Positions 32,425 to 44,935 of a stretch of 64,000 nucleotides of DNA are shown here, one piece after another. Under the pieces are notes generated by a model. The model was not told where the DNA came from. It ran no database searches and was given only the letters and a program-made list of their open reading frames with translations. Within the stretch, counting starts at the first letter, position 1, and each line of letters begins with the position of its first letter. This DNA comes from Brachyhypopomus gauderio (Eukaryota; Chordata; Actinopteri; Gymnotiformes; Hypopomidae). The translations under genes were made by a program, and so were the position numbers. The DNA is taken from NCBI RefSeq assembly GCF_052324685.1, contig NC_135211.1, positions 32,501 through 96,500 on the forward strand, in the 5' to 3' direction.

Positions 32425-33578
32425 CAGATGCTGCTGTGCTTACATAGTTCTTCCTCAAAAGAAAAACCCAACAAGCACATTCCTCCTGTTTGCTGGCTTT
32501 TGATGAAATGAGCCAATGCATAAAGGATGCAACATCAATGTCACTCACACTTTTCTGCTAGCTTGTCTAAAATTCGCCCTTCCTTCAATTTCTCACTTGT
32601 CAAGACCTCCAGGTCTTCAAACAAAAGGTCAGTTTGTAGACCCTTTTCCTGTCAAAGTTTTGATCCTTTTGTCCACCAGTCATCGGAATGTGTATGATTT
32701 TCACCAGTTTACACAGTGTAGCTCCCTTGCCTTCAGTTGCAGGGTTATGTCCTCTTAGATAAGACGCTTTTGAAATTATTTATGAAAATGCACCCAAAAC
32801 CTATTCAAAACAGATTTGATGGAAGCACTGCAGGAGCTGCTCCAAGACGCATTTTGTCCAGGAAATGTGCTATCATGAATGCATCCATATCACCAACACA
32901 CATTTACAAACCAAACCATAGGCAATAAAATACATGAGTAAACTGATTTGTGGACCTTTGTGGCACTTGGTACTGCTGAGATCAGGATCATTACAGAGTT
33001 CAGCAATTATTTTCCCAACTAGGTCATTGATACATTGGAATCCCCAATGTTTTCTGGAACAGAATAGGCTATGCCTTTCGGATGAGAATAAAAAAAGACT
33101 TCAAGAACCAAAAAAGAAGTTAAGCTGCCTTCAGCTGATGTACTCAGACTAAAGGGAAACACTTTAAATCCCAAGGTGAAATGCACATGCTCAAAATTTT
33201 ATCAGGACAGAGTACATGTTTTACTTTGATATTAAGAGTGATCAATGGATTGTCTTCCAGTAAATTAATGTTTTCTTCCGCTACAAAACGTTTTTTCAAC
33301 AACTATAAAGAGGCTATGCAACGAAACTGAGCTGGGATGTCAAGTGCCTTTAATGGTACCTTTTTGACCCCACTTCAAATGCTGCTGTTACCTGACCAGT
33401 TCGATTGTTAGTTTGCCAGATTCTCAATCTCTGGGATGTGAGATCATGCACCAGGTTTAGTGAATGTTTAAGGGTGAAGGTCTTTAATTTCTGCACAAAT
33501 TCCACAAACATAGCTCAGGTCCTGCTCAACATGTCAACATGTGGCGACAGCAAGTGCCTTTGGGGTCCTACAAAAATC

Positions 33579-33651
33579 GCCCGGCTAGCTCAGTCGGTAG
33601 AGCATGAGACTCTTAATCTCAGGGTCGTGAGTTCGAGCCCCATGTTGGGCG
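33579..33651 (+). tRNA. tRNA-Lys-CTT: tRNA-Lys(CTT), copy 22, A52/U65 variant
   Basis: A52-C62 mismatch and G49-U65, fourth monomer of the tetramer. Confidence 0.9.
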
Positions 33652-33740
33652 AGAGGCTGATTTGTTTGAGTGAAATGTTGAAATTTAGTTAATCTGTTTG
33701 CACAAAATACGTCTAAAAAAGAAGAGAAAGGAACATACAT

Positions 33741-33814
33741 CATCCCTGGGTGGGCTCGAACCACCATCCTTTCGGTTAACAGCCGAACGCGCAAACCGAT
33801 TGCGCCACAGAGAC
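33741..33814 (-). tRNA. tRNA-Asn-GTT: tRNA-Asn(GTT), copy 22, U21 and U72 double variant
   Basis: Combines A21 to U and C72 to U. With its altered Lys partner, this is one of the two most affected gene pairs. Confidence 0.88.
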
Positions 33815-34968
33815 CAGATGCTGCTGTGCTTACATAGTTCTTCCTATAAAGAAAAACCCAACAAGCACATTCCTCCTGTTTGCTGGCTTTTGATGAAATG
33901 AGCCAATGCATAAAGGATGCAACATCAATGTCACTCACACTTTTCTGCTAGCTTGTCTAAAATTCGCCCTTCCTTCAGTTTCTCACTTGTCAAGACCTGC
34001 AGGTCTTCAAACAAAAGGTCAGTTTGTAGACCCTTTTCCTGTCAAAGTTTTGATCCTTTTGTCCACCAGTCATCGGAATGTGTATGATTTTCACCAGTTT
34101 ACACAGTGTAGCTCCCTTGCCTTCAGTTGCAGGGTTATGTCCTCTTAGATAAGACGCTTTTGAAATTATTTGTGAAAATGCACCCAAAACCTATTCAAAA
34201 CAGATTTGATGGAAGCACTGCAGGAGCTGCTCCAAGACGCATTTTGTCCAGAAAATGTGCTATCATGAATGCATCCATATCACCAACACACATTTACAAA
34301 CCAAACCATAGGCAATAAAATACATGAGTAAACTGATTTGTGGACCTTTGTGGCACTTGGTACTGCTGAGATCAGGATCATTACAGAGTTCAGCAATTAT
34401 TTTCCCAACTAGGTCATTGATACATTGGAATCCCCAATGTTTTCTGGAACAGAATAGGCTATGCCTTTCGGATGAGAATAAAAAAAGACTTCAAGAACCA
34501 AAAAAGAAGTTAAGCTGCCTTCAGCTGATGTACTCAGACTAAAGGGAAACACTTTAAATCCCAAGGTGAAATGCACATGCTCAAAATTTTATCAGGACAG
34601 AGTACATGTTTTACTTTGATATTAAGAGCGATCACTAGATTGTCTTCCAGTAAATTAATGTTTTCTTCCGCTACAAAACGTTTTTTCAACAACTATAAAG
34701 AGGCTATGCAACGAAACTGAGCTGAGATGTCAAGTGCCTTTAATGGTACATTTTTGACCCCACTTCAAATGCTGCTGTTACCTGACCAGTTCGATTGTTA
34801 GTTTGCCAGATTCTCAATCTCTGGGATGTGAGATCATGCACCAGGTTTAGTGAATGTTTAAGGGTGAAGGTCTTTAGTTTCTGCACAAATTCCACAAACA
34901 TAGCTCAGGTCCTGCTCAACATGTCAACATGTGGCGACAGCAAGTGCCTTTGGGGTCCTACAAAAATC

Positions 34969-35041
34969 GCCCGGCTAGCTCAGTCGGTAGAGCATGAGAC
35001 TCTTAATCTCAGGGTCGTGGGTTCGAGCCCCACGTTGGGCG
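34969..35041 (+). tRNA. tRNA-Lys-CTT: tRNA-Lys(CTT), copy 23
   Basis: Main form, start of the second tetramer. Confidence 0.98.
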
Positions 35042-35130
35042 AGAGGCTGATTTGTTTGAGTGAAATGTTGAAATTTAGTTAATCTGTTTGCACAAAATAC
35101 GTCTAAAAAAGAAGAGAAAGGAACATACAT

Positions 35131-35157
35131 CGTCCCTGAGTGGGCTCGAACCACCAT

Positions 35158-35198
<41 letters not shown>

Positions 35199-35204
35199 AG
35201 AGAC
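35131..35204 (-). tRNA. tRNA-Asn-GTT: tRNA-Asn(GTT), copy 23, G49-U65 form
   Basis: T-stem wobble form, equivalent of copy 19. Confidence 0.98.
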
Positions 35205-36358
35205 CAGATGCTGCTGTGCTTACATAGTTCTTCCTCAAAAGAAAAACCCAACAAGCACATTCCTCCTGTTTGCTGGCTTTTGATGAAATGAGCCAATGCA
35301 TAAAGGATGCAACATCAATGTCACTCACAATTTTCTGCTAGCTTGTCTAAAATTCGCCCTTCCTTCAATTTCTCACTTGTCAAGACCTGCAGGTCTTCAA
35401 ACAAAAGGTCAGTTTGTAGACCCTTTTCCTGTCAAAGTTTTGATCCTTTTGTCCACCAGTCATCGGAATGTGTATGATTTTCACCAGTTTACACAGTGTA
35501 GCTCCCTTGCTTTCAGTTGCAGGGTTATGTCCTCTTAGATAAGACGCTTTTGAAATTATTTGTGAAAATGCACCCAAAACCTATTCAAAACAGATTTGAT
35601 GGAAGCACTGCAGGAGCTGCTCCAAGACGCATTTTGTCCAGAAAATGTGCTATCATGAATGCATCCATATCACCAACACACATTTACAAACCAAACCATA
35701 GGCAATAAAATACATGAGTAAACTGATTTGTGGACCTTTGTGGCACTTGGTACTGCTGAGATCAGGATCATAACAGAGTTCAGCAATTATTTTCCCAACT
35801 AGGTCATTGATACATTGGAATCCCCAATGTTTTCTGGAACAGAATAGGCTATGCCTTTCGGATGAGAATAAAAAAAGACTTCAAGAACCAAAAAAGAAGT
35901 TAAGCTGCCTTCAGCTGATGTACTCAGACTAAAGGGAAACACTTTAAATCCCAAGGTGAAATGCACATGCTCAAAATTTTATCAGGACAGAGTACATGTT
36001 TTACTTTGATATTAAGAGCGATCACTAGATTGTCTTCCAGTAAATTAATGTTTTCTTCCGCTACAAAACGTTTTTTCAACAACTATAAAGAGGCTATGCA
36101 ACGAAACTGAGCTGAGATGTCAAGTGCCTTTAATGGTACATTTTTGACCCCACTTCAAATGCTGCTGTTACCTGACCAGTTCCATTGTTAGTTTGCCAGA
36201 TTCTCAATCTCTGGGATGTGAGATCATGCACCAGGTTTAGTGAATGTTTAAGGGTGAAGGTCTTTAGTTTCTGCACAAATTCCACAAACATAGCTCAGGT
36301 CCTGCTCAACATGTCAACATGTGGCGACAGCAAGTGCCTTTGGGGTCCTACAAAAATC

Positions 36359-36431
36359 GCCCGGCTAGCTCAGTCGGTAGAGCATGAGACTCTTAATCTC
36401 AGGGTCGTGGGTTCGAGCCCCACGTTGGGCG
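36359..36431 (+). tRNA. tRNA-Lys-CTT: tRNA-Lys(CTT), copy 24
   Basis: Main form, equivalent of copy 20. Confidence 0.98.
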
Positions 36432-36520
36432 AGAGGCTGATTTGTTTGAGTGAAATGTTGAAATTTAGTTAATCTGTTTGCACAAAATACGTCTAAAAAA
36501 GAAGAGAAAGGAACATACAT

Positions 36521-36547
36521 CGTCCCTGGGTGGGCTCGAACCACCAT

Positions 36548-36588
<41 letters not shown>

Positions 36589-36594
36589 AGAGAC
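36521..36594 (-). tRNA. tRNA-Asn-GTT: tRNA-Asn(GTT), copy 24
   Basis: Main form. Confidence 0.98.
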
Positions 36595-37748
36595 CAGATG
36601 CTGCTGTGCTTACATAGTTCTTCCTCAAAAGAAAAACCCAACAAGCACATTCCTCCTGTTTGCTGGCTTTTGATGAAATGAGCCAATGCATAAAGGATGC
36701 AACATCAATGTCACTCACACTTTTCTGCTAGCTTGTCTAAAATTCGCCCTTCCTTCAATTTCTCACTTGTCAAGACCTCCAGGTCTTCAAACAAAAGGTC
36801 AGTTTGTAGACCCTTTTCCTGTCAAAGTTTTGATCCTTTTGTCCACCAGTCATCGGAATGTGTATGATTTTCACCAGTTTACACAGTGTAGCTCCCTTGC
36901 CTTCAGTTGCAGGGTTATGTCGTCTTAGATAAGACGCTTTTGAAATTATTTGTGAAAATGCACCCAAAACCTATTCAAAACAGATTTGATGGAAGCACTG
37001 CAGGAGCTGCTCCAAGACGCATTTTGTCCAGGAAATGTGCTATCATGAATGCATCCATATCACCAACACACATTTACAAACCAAACCATAGGCAATAAAA
37101 TACATGAGTAAACTGATTTGTGGACCTTTGTGGCACTTGGTACTGCTGAGATCAGGATCATTACAGAGTTCAGCAATTATTTTCCCAACTAGGTCATTGA
37201 TACATTGGAATCCCCAATGTTTTCTGGAACAGAATAGGCTATGCCTTTCGGATGAGAATAAAAAAAGACTTCAAGAACCAAAAAAGAAGTTAAGCTGCCT
37301 TCAGCTGATGTACTCAGACTAAAGGGAAACACTTTAAATCCCAAGGTGAAATGCACATGCTCAAAATTTTATCAGGACAGAGTACATGTTTTACTTTGAT
37401 ATTAAGAGTGATCAATGGATTGTCTTCCAGTAAATTAATGTTTTCTTCCGCTACAAAACGTTTTTTCAACAACTATAAAGAGGCTATGCAACGAAACTGA
37501 GCTGGGATGTCAAGTGCCTTTAATGGTACCTTTTTGACCCCACTTCAAATGCTGCTGTTACCTGACCAGTTCGATTGTTAGTTTGCCAGATTCTCAATCT
37601 CTGGGATGTGAGATCATGCACCAGGTTTAGTGAATGTTTAAGGGTGAAGGTCTTTAATTTCTGCACAAATTCCACAAACATAGCTCAGGTCCTGCTCAAC
37701 ATGTCAACATGTGGCGACAGCAAGTGCCTTTGGGGTCCTACAAAAATC

Positions 37749-37821
37749 GCCCGGCTAGCTCAGTCGGTAGAGCATGAGACTCTTAATCTCAGGGTCGTGG
37801 GTTCGAGCCCCACGTTGGGCG
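37749..37821 (+). tRNA. tRNA-Lys-CTT: tRNA-Lys(CTT), copy 25
   Basis: Main form. Its monomer is the only one of 1391 bp (CC to AAA near 38354). Confidence 0.98.
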
Positions 37822-37910
37822 AGAGGCTGATTTGTTTGAGTGAAATGTTGAAATTTAGTTAATCTGTTTGCACAAAATACGTCTAAAAAAGAAGAGAAAG
37901 GAACATACAT

Positions 37911-37937
37911 CATCCCTGGGTGGGCTCGAACCACCAT

Positions 37938-37978
<41 letters not shown>

Positions 37979-37984
37979 AGAGAC
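37911..37984 (-). tRNA. tRNA-Asn-GTT: tRNA-Asn(GTT), copy 25, U72 variant
   Basis: G1-U72, equivalent of copy 21. Confidence 0.95.
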
Positions 37985-39139
37985 CAGATGCTGCTGTGCT
38001 TACATAGTTCTTCCTCAAAAGAAAAACCCAACAAGCACATTCCTCCTGTTTGCTGGCTTTTGATGAAATGAGCCAATGCATAAAGGATGCAACATCAATG
38101 TCACTCACACTTTTCTGCTAGCTTGTCTAAAATTCGCCCTTCCTTCAATTTCTCACTTGTCAAGACCTCCAGGTCTTCAAACAAAAGGTCAGTTTGTAGA
38201 CCCTTTTCCTGTCAAAGTTTTGATCCTTTTGTCCACCAGTCATCGGAATGTGTATGATTTTCACCAGTTTACACAGTGTAGCTCCCTTGCCTTCAGTTGC
38301 AGGGTTATGTCCTCTTAGATAAGACGCTTTTGAAATTATTTATGAAAATGCACAAAAAAACCTATTCAAAACAGATTTGATGGAAGCACTGCAGGAGCTG
38401 CTCCAAGACGCATTTTGTCCAGGAAATGTGCTATCATGAATGCATCCATATCACCAACACACATTTACAAACCAAACCATAGGCAATAAAATACATGAGT
38501 AAACTGATTTGTGGACCTTTGTGGCACTTGGTACTGCTGAGATCAGGATCATTACAGAGTTCAGCAATTATTTTCCCAACTAGGTCATTGATACATTGGA
38601 ATCCCCAATGTTTTCTGGAACAGAATAGGCTATGCCTTTCGGATGAGAATAAAAAAAGACTTCAAGAACCAAAAAAGAAGTTAAGCTGCCTTCAGCTGAT
38701 GTACTCAGACTAAAGGGAAACACTTTAAATCCCAAGGTGAAATGCACATGCTCAAAATTTTATCAGGACAGAGTACATGTTTTACTTTGATATTAAGAGT
38801 GATCAATGGATTGTCTTCCAGTAAATTAATGTTTTCTTCCGCTACAAAACGTTTTTTCAACAACTATAAAGAGGCTATGCAACGAAACTGAGCTGGGATG
38901 TCAAGTGCCTTTAATGGTACCTTTTTGACCCCACTTCAAATGCTGCTGTTACCTGACCAGTTCGATTGTTAGTTTGCCAGATTCTCAATCTCTGGGATGT
39001 GAGATCATGCACCAGGTTTAGTGAATGTTTAAGGGTGAAGGTCTTTAATTTCTGCACAAATTCCACAAACATAGCTCAGGTCCTGCTCAACATGTCAACA
39101 TGTGGCGACAGCAAGTGCCTTTGGGGTCCTACAAAAATC

Positions 39140-39212
39140 GCCCGGCTAGCTCAGTCGGTAGAGCATGAGACTCTTAATCTCAGGGTCGTGAGTTCGAGCC
39201 CCATGTTGGGCG
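39140..39212 (+). tRNA. tRNA-Lys-CTT: tRNA-Lys(CTT), copy 26, A52/U65 variant
   Basis: A52-C62 mismatch and G49-U65, equivalent of copy 22. Confidence 0.9.
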
Positions 39213-39301
39213 AGAGGCTGATTTGTTTGAGTGAAATGTTGAAATTTAGTTAATCTGTTTGCACAAAATACGTCTAAAAAAGAAGAGAAAGGAACATACA
39301 T

Positions 39302-39375
39302 CATCCCTGGGTGGGCTCGAACCACCATCCTTTCGGTTAACAGCCGAACGCGCAAACCGATTGCGCCACAGAGAC
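39302..39375 (-). tRNA. tRNA-Asn-GTT: tRNA-Asn(GTT), copy 26, U21 and U72 double variant
   Basis: Both A21 to U and C72 to U, equivalent of copy 22. Confidence 0.88.
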
Positions 39376-40529
39376 CAGATGCTGCTGTGCTTACATAGTT
39401 CTTCCTATAAAGAAAAACCCAACAAGCACATTCCTCCTGTTTGCTGGCTTTTGATGAAATGAGCCAATGCATAAAGGATGCAACATCAATGTCACTCACA
39501 CTTTTCTGCTAGCTTGTCTAAAATTCGCCCTTCCTTCAGTTTCTCACTTGTCAAGACCTGCAGGTCTTCAAACAAAAGGTCAGTTTGTAGACCCTTTTCC
39601 TGTCAAAGTTTTGATCCTTTTGTCCACCAGTCATCGGAATGTGTATGATTTTCACCAGTTTACACAGTGTAGCTCCCTTGCCTTCAGTTGCAGGGTTATG
39701 TCCTCTTAGATAAGACGCTTTTGAAATTATTTGTGAAAATGCACCCAAAACCTATTCAAAACAGATTTGATGGAAGCACTGCAGGAGCTGCTCCAAGACG
39801 CATTTTGTCCAGAAAATGTGCTATCATGAATGCATCCATATCACCAACACACATTTACAAACCAAACCATAGGCAATAAAATACATGAGTAAACTGATTT
39901 GTGGACCTTTGTGGCACTTGGTACTGCTGAGATCAGGATCATTACAGAGTTCAGCAATTATTTTCCCAACTAGGTCATTGATACATTGGAATCCCCAATG
40001 TTTTCTGGAACAGAATAGGCTATGCCTTTCGGATGAGAATAAAAAAAGACTTCAAGAACCAAAAAAGAAGTTAAGCTGCCTTCAGCTGATGTACTCAGAC
40101 TAAAGGGAAACACTTTAAATCCCAAGGTGAAATGCACATGCTCAAAATTTTATCAGGACAGAGTACATGTTTTACTTTGATATTAAGAGCGATCACTAGA
40201 TTGTCTTCCAGTAAATTAATGTTTTCTTCCGCTACAAAACGTTTTTTCAACAACTATAAAGAGGCTATGCAACGAAACTGAGCTGAGATGTCAAGTGCCT
40301 TTAATGGTACATTTTTGACCCCACTTCAAATGCTGCTGTTACCTGACCAGTTCGATTGTTAGTTTGCCAGATTCTCAATCTCTGGGATGTGAGATCATGC
40401 ACCAGGTTTAGTGAATGTTTAAGGGTGAAGGTCTTTAGTTTCTGCACAAATTCCACAAACATAGCTCAGGTCCTGCTCAACATGTCAACATGTGGCGACA
40501 GCAAGTGCCTTTGGGGTCCTACAAAAATC

Positions 40530-40602
40530 GCCCGGCTAGCTCAGTCGGTAGAGCATGAGACTCTTAATCTCAGGGTCGTGGGTTCGAGCCCCACGTTGGG
40601 CG
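40530..40602 (+). tRNA. tRNA-Lys-CTT: tRNA-Lys(CTT), copy 27
   Basis: Main form, in the first monomer of an incomplete third tetramer. Confidence 0.98.
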
Positions 40603-40691
40603 AGAGGCTGATTTGTTTGAGTGAAATGTTGAAATTTAGTTAATCTGTTTGCACAAAATACGTCTAAAAAAGAAGAGAAAGGAACATACAT

Positions 40692-40718
40692 CGTCCCTGA
40701 GTGGGCTCGAACCACCAT

Positions 40719-40759
<41 letters not shown>

Positions 40760-40765
40760 AGAGAC
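40692..40765 (-). tRNA. tRNA-Asn-GTT: tRNA-Asn(GTT), copy 27, G49-U65 form
   Basis: T-stem wobble form, the last of this type in the window. Confidence 0.98.
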
Positions 40766-41919
40766 CAGATGCTGCTGTGCTTACATAGTTCTTCCTCAAA
40801 AGAAAAACCCAACAAGCACATTCCTCCTGTTTGCTGGCTTTTGATGAAATGAGCCAATGCATAAAGGATGCAACATCAATGTCACTCACAATTTTCTGCT
40901 AGCTTGTCTAAAATTCGCCCTTCCTTCAATTTCTCACTTGTCAAGACCTGCAGGTCTTCAAACAAAAGGTCAGTTTGTAGACCCTTTTCCTGTCAAAGTT
41001 TTGATCCTTTTGTCCACCAGTCATCGGAATGTGTATGATTTTCACCAGTTTACACAGTGTAGCTCCCTTGCTTTCAGTTGCAGGGTTATGTCCTCTTAGA
41101 TAAGACGCTTTTGAAATTATTTGTGAAAATGCACCCAAAACCTATTCAAAACAGATTTGATGGAAGCACTGCAGGAGCTGCTCCAAGACGCATTTTGTCC
41201 AGAAAATGTGCTATCATGAATGCATCCATATCACCAACACACATTTACAAACCAAACCATAGGCAATAAAATACATGAGTAAACTGATTTGTGGACCTTT
41301 GTGGCACTTGGTACTGCTGAGATCAGGATCATAACAGAGTTCAGCAATTATTTTCCCAACTAGGTCATTGATACATTGGAATCCCCAATGTTTTCTGGAA
41401 CAGAATAGGCTATGCCTTTCGGATGAGAATAAAAAAAGACTTCAAGAACCAAAAAAGAAGTTAAGCTGCCTTCAGCTGATGTACTCAGACTAAAGGGAAA
41501 CACTTTAAATCCCAAGGTGAAATGCACATGCTCAAAATTTTATCAGGACAGAGTACATGTTTTACTTTGATATTAAGAGCGATCACTAGATTGTCTTCCA
41601 GTAAATTAATGTTTTCTTCCGCTACAAAACGTTTTTTCAACAACTATAAAGAGGCTATGCAACGAAACTGAGCTGAGATGTCAAGTGCCTTTAATGGTAC
41701 ATTTTTGACCCCACTTCAAATGCTGCTGTTACCTGACCAGTTCCATTGTTAGTTTGCCAGATTCTCAATCTCTGGGATGTGAGATCATGCACCAGGTTTA
41801 GTGAATGTTTAAGGGTGAAGGTCTTTAGTTTCTGCACAAATTCCACAAACATAGCTCAGGTCCTGCTCAACATGTCAACATGTGGCGACAGCAAGTGCCT
41901 TTGGGGTCCTACAAAAAGC

Positions 41920-41992
41920 GCCCGGCTAGCTCAGTCGGTAGAGCATGAGACTCTTAATCTCAGGGTCGTGGGTTCGAGCCCCATGTTGGGCG
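41920..41992 (+). tRNA. tRNA-Lys-CTT: tRNA-Lys(CTT), copy 28, U65 variant
   Basis: Only C65 to T (G49-U65), with G52 and the B box intact. Flank AAAAAGC as in copies 17 and 18. Either an intermediate on the way to the A52/U65 form or an independent CpG transition. Confidence 0.96.
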
Positions 41993-42081
41993 AGAGGCTG
42001 ATTTGTTTGAGTGAAATGTTGAAATTTAGTTAATCTGTTTGCACAAAATACGTCTAAAAAAGAAGAGAAAGGAACATACAT

Positions 42082-42108
42082 CGTCCCTGGGTGGGCTCGA
42101 ACCACCAT

Positions 42109-42149
<41 letters not shown>

Positions 42150-42155
42150 AGAGAC
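42082..42155 (-). tRNA. tRNA-Asn-GTT: tRNA-Asn(GTT), copy 28
   Basis: Main form. Confidence 0.98.
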
Positions 42156-43309
42156 CAGATGCTGCTGTGCTTACATAGTTCTTCCTCAAAAGAAAAACCC
42201 AACAAGCACATTCCTCCTGTTTGCTGGCTTTTGATGAAATGAGCCAATGCATAAAGGATGCAACATCAATGTCACTCACACTTTTCTGCTAGCTTGTCTA
42301 AAATTCGCCCTTCCTTCAATTTCTCACTTGTCAAGACCTCCAGGTCTTCAAACAAAAGGTCAGTTTGTAGACCCTTTTCCTGTCAAAGTTTTGATCCTTT
42401 TGTCCACCAGTCATCGGAATGTGTATGATTTTCACCAGTTTACACAGTGTAGCTCCCTTGCCTTCAGTTGCAGGGTTATGTCCTCTTAGATAAGACGCTT
42501 TTGAAATTATTTATGAAAATGCACCCAAAACCTATTCAAAACAGATTTGATGGAAGCACTGCAGGAGCTGCTCCAAGACGCATTTTGTCCAGGAAATGTG
42601 CTATCATGAATGCATCCATATCACCAACACACATTTACAAACCAAACCATAGGCAATAAAATACATGAGTAAACTGATTTGTGGACCTTTGTGGCACTTG
42701 GTACTGCTGAGATCAGGATCATTACAGAGTTCAGCAATTATTTTCCCAACTAGGTCATTGATACATTGGAATCCCCAATGTTTTCTGGAACAGAATAGGC
42801 TATGCCTTTCGGATGAGAATAAAAAAAGACTTCAAGAACCAAAAAAGAAGTTAAGCTGCCTTCAGCTGATGTACTCAGACTAAAGGGAAACACTTTAAAT
42901 CCCAAGGTGAAATGCACATGCTCAAAATTTTATCAGGACAGAGTACATGTTTTACTTTGATATTAAGAGTGATCAATGGATTGTCTTCCAGTAAATTAAT
43001 GTTTTCTTCCGCTACAAAACGTTTTTTCAACAACTATAAAGAGGCTATGCAACGAAACTGAGCTGGGATGTCAAGTGCCTTTAATGGTACCTTTTTGACC
43101 CCACTTCAAATGCTGCTGTTACCTGACCAGTTCGATTGTTAGTTTGCCAGATTCTCAATCTCTGGGATGTGAGATCATGCACCAGGTTTAGTGAATGTTT
43201 AAGGGTGAAGGTCTTTAATTTCTGCACAAATTCCACAAACATAGCTCAGGTCCTGCTCAACATGTCAACATGTGGCGACAGCAAGTGCCTTTGGGGTCCT
43301 ACAAAAATC

Positions 43310-43382
43310 GCCCGGCTAGCTCAGTCGGTAGAGCATGAGACTCTTAATCTCAGGGTCGTGGGTTCGAGCCCCACGTTGGGCG
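43310..43382 (+). tRNA. tRNA-Lys-CTT: tRNA-Lys(CTT), copy 29
   Basis: Main form. Confidence 0.98.
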
Positions 43383-43471
43383 AGAGGCTGATTTGTTTGA
43401 GTGAAATGTTGAAATTTAGTTAATCTGTTTGCACAAAATACGTCTAAAAAAGAAGAGAAAGGAACATACAT

Positions 43472-43498
43472 CGTCCCTGGGTGGGCTCGAACCACCAT

Positions 43499-43539
<41 letters not shown>

Positions 43540-43545
43540 AGAGAC
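43472..43545 (-). tRNA. tRNA-Asn-GTT: tRNA-Asn(GTT), copy 29
   Basis: Main form. Confidence 0.98.
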
Positions 43546-44699
43546 CAGATGCTGCTGTGCTTACATAGTTCTTCCTCAAAAGAAAAACCCAACAAGCACA
43601 TTCCTCCTGTTTGCTGGCTTTTGATGAAATGAGCCAATGCATAAAGGATGCAACATCAATGTCACTCACACTTTTCTGCTAGCTTGTCTAAAATTCGCCC
43701 TTCCTTCAATTTCTCACTTGTCAAGACCTCCAGGTCTTCAAACAAAAGGTCAGTTTGTAGACCCTTTTCCTGTCAAAGTTTTGATCCTTTTGTCCACCAG
43801 TCATCGGAATGTGTATGATTTTCACCAGTTTACACAGTGTAGCTCCCTTGCCTTCAGTTGCAGGGTTATGTCGTCTTAGATAAGACGCTTTTGAAATTAT
43901 TTGTGAAAATGCACCCAAAACCTATTCAAAACAGATTTGATGGAAGCACTGCAGGAGCTGCTCCAAGACGCATTTTGTCCAGAAAATGTGCTATCATGAA
44001 TGCATCCATATCACCAACACACATTTACAAACCAAACCATAGGCAATAAAATACATGAGTAAACTGATTTGTGGACCTTTGTGGCACTTGGTACTGCTGA
44101 GATCAGGATCATAACAGAGTTCAGCAATTATTTTCCCAACTAGGTCATTGATACATTGGAATCCCCAATGTTTTCTGGAACAGAATAGGCTATGCCTTTC
44201 GGATGAGAATAAAAAAAGACTTCAAGAACCAAAAAAGAAGTTAAGCTGCCTTCAGCTGATGTACTCAGACTAAAGGGAAACACTTTAAATCCCAAGGTGA
44301 AATGCACATGCTCAAAATTTTATCAGGACAGAGTACATGTTTTACTTTGATATTAAGAGCGATCACTAGATTGTCTTCCAGTAAATTAATGTTTTCTTCC
44401 GCTACAAAACGTTTTTTCAACAACTATAAAGAGGCTATGCAACGAAACTGAGCTGAGATGTCAAGTGCCTTTAATGGTACATTTTTGACCCCACTTCAAA
44501 TGCTGCTGTTACCTGACCAGTTCCATTGTTAGTTTGCCAGATTCTCAATCTCTGGGATGTGAGATCATGCACCAGGTTTAGTGAATGTTTAAGGGTGAAG
44601 GTCTTTAGTTTCTGCACAAATTCCACAAACATAGCTCAGGTCCTGCTCAACATGTCAACATGTGGCGACAGCAAGTGCCTTTGGGGTCCTACAAAAATC

Positions 44700-44772
44700 G
44701 CCCGGCTAGCTCAGTCGGTAGAGCATGAGACTCTTAATCTCAGGGTCGTGGGTTCGAGCCCCACGTTGGGCG
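44700..44772 (+). tRNA. tRNA-Lys-CTT: tRNA-Lys(CTT), copy 30
   Basis: Main form, with TTCCATTG upstream. Confidence 0.98.
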
Positions 44773-44861
44773 AGAGGCTGATTTGTTTGAGTGAAATGTT
44801 GAAATTTAGTTAATCTGTTTGCACAAAATACGTCTAAAAAAGAAGAGAAAGGAACATACAT

Positions 44862-44894
44862 CGTCCCTGGGTGGGCTCGAACCACCATCCTTTT

Positions 44895-44929
<35 letters not shown>

Positions 44930-44935
44930 AGAGAC
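44862..44935 (-). tRNA. tRNA-Asn-GTT: tRNA-Asn(GTT), copy 30, A41 variant
   Basis: G41 to A gives a C29-A41 mismatch in the middle of the anticodon stem. On + the change creates TTTT inside the gene. This copy is isolated by six normal Asn genes from the block of A41 copies starting at 54592. Confidence 0.88.

Larger units (their letters stand above)
29409..40529. repeat. Higher-order repeat: two 5560-bp tetramers
   Basis: Monomers starting at Lys genes 29409, 30799, 32189 and 33579 recur in the same order and with the same private variants at 34969, 36359, 37749 and 39140. Within each tetramer the order is: Asn G49-U65; spacer CGTCTTAG with TTCCATTG; Asn C72 to U; Lys A52 plus Asn C72 to U and A21 to U. 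A third tetramer begins at 40530 but departs after one monomer. The two differences I noticed between the tetramers are GGTACC versus GGTACA (about 30580 and 36140) and the CC to AAA change near 38354. Confidence 0.85.

Noticed and set aside
38351-38361. The 1391-bp monomer as a biologically important frameshift
   Set aside because: CC to AAA in a non-coding spacer; it could also be a homopolymer sequencing error.
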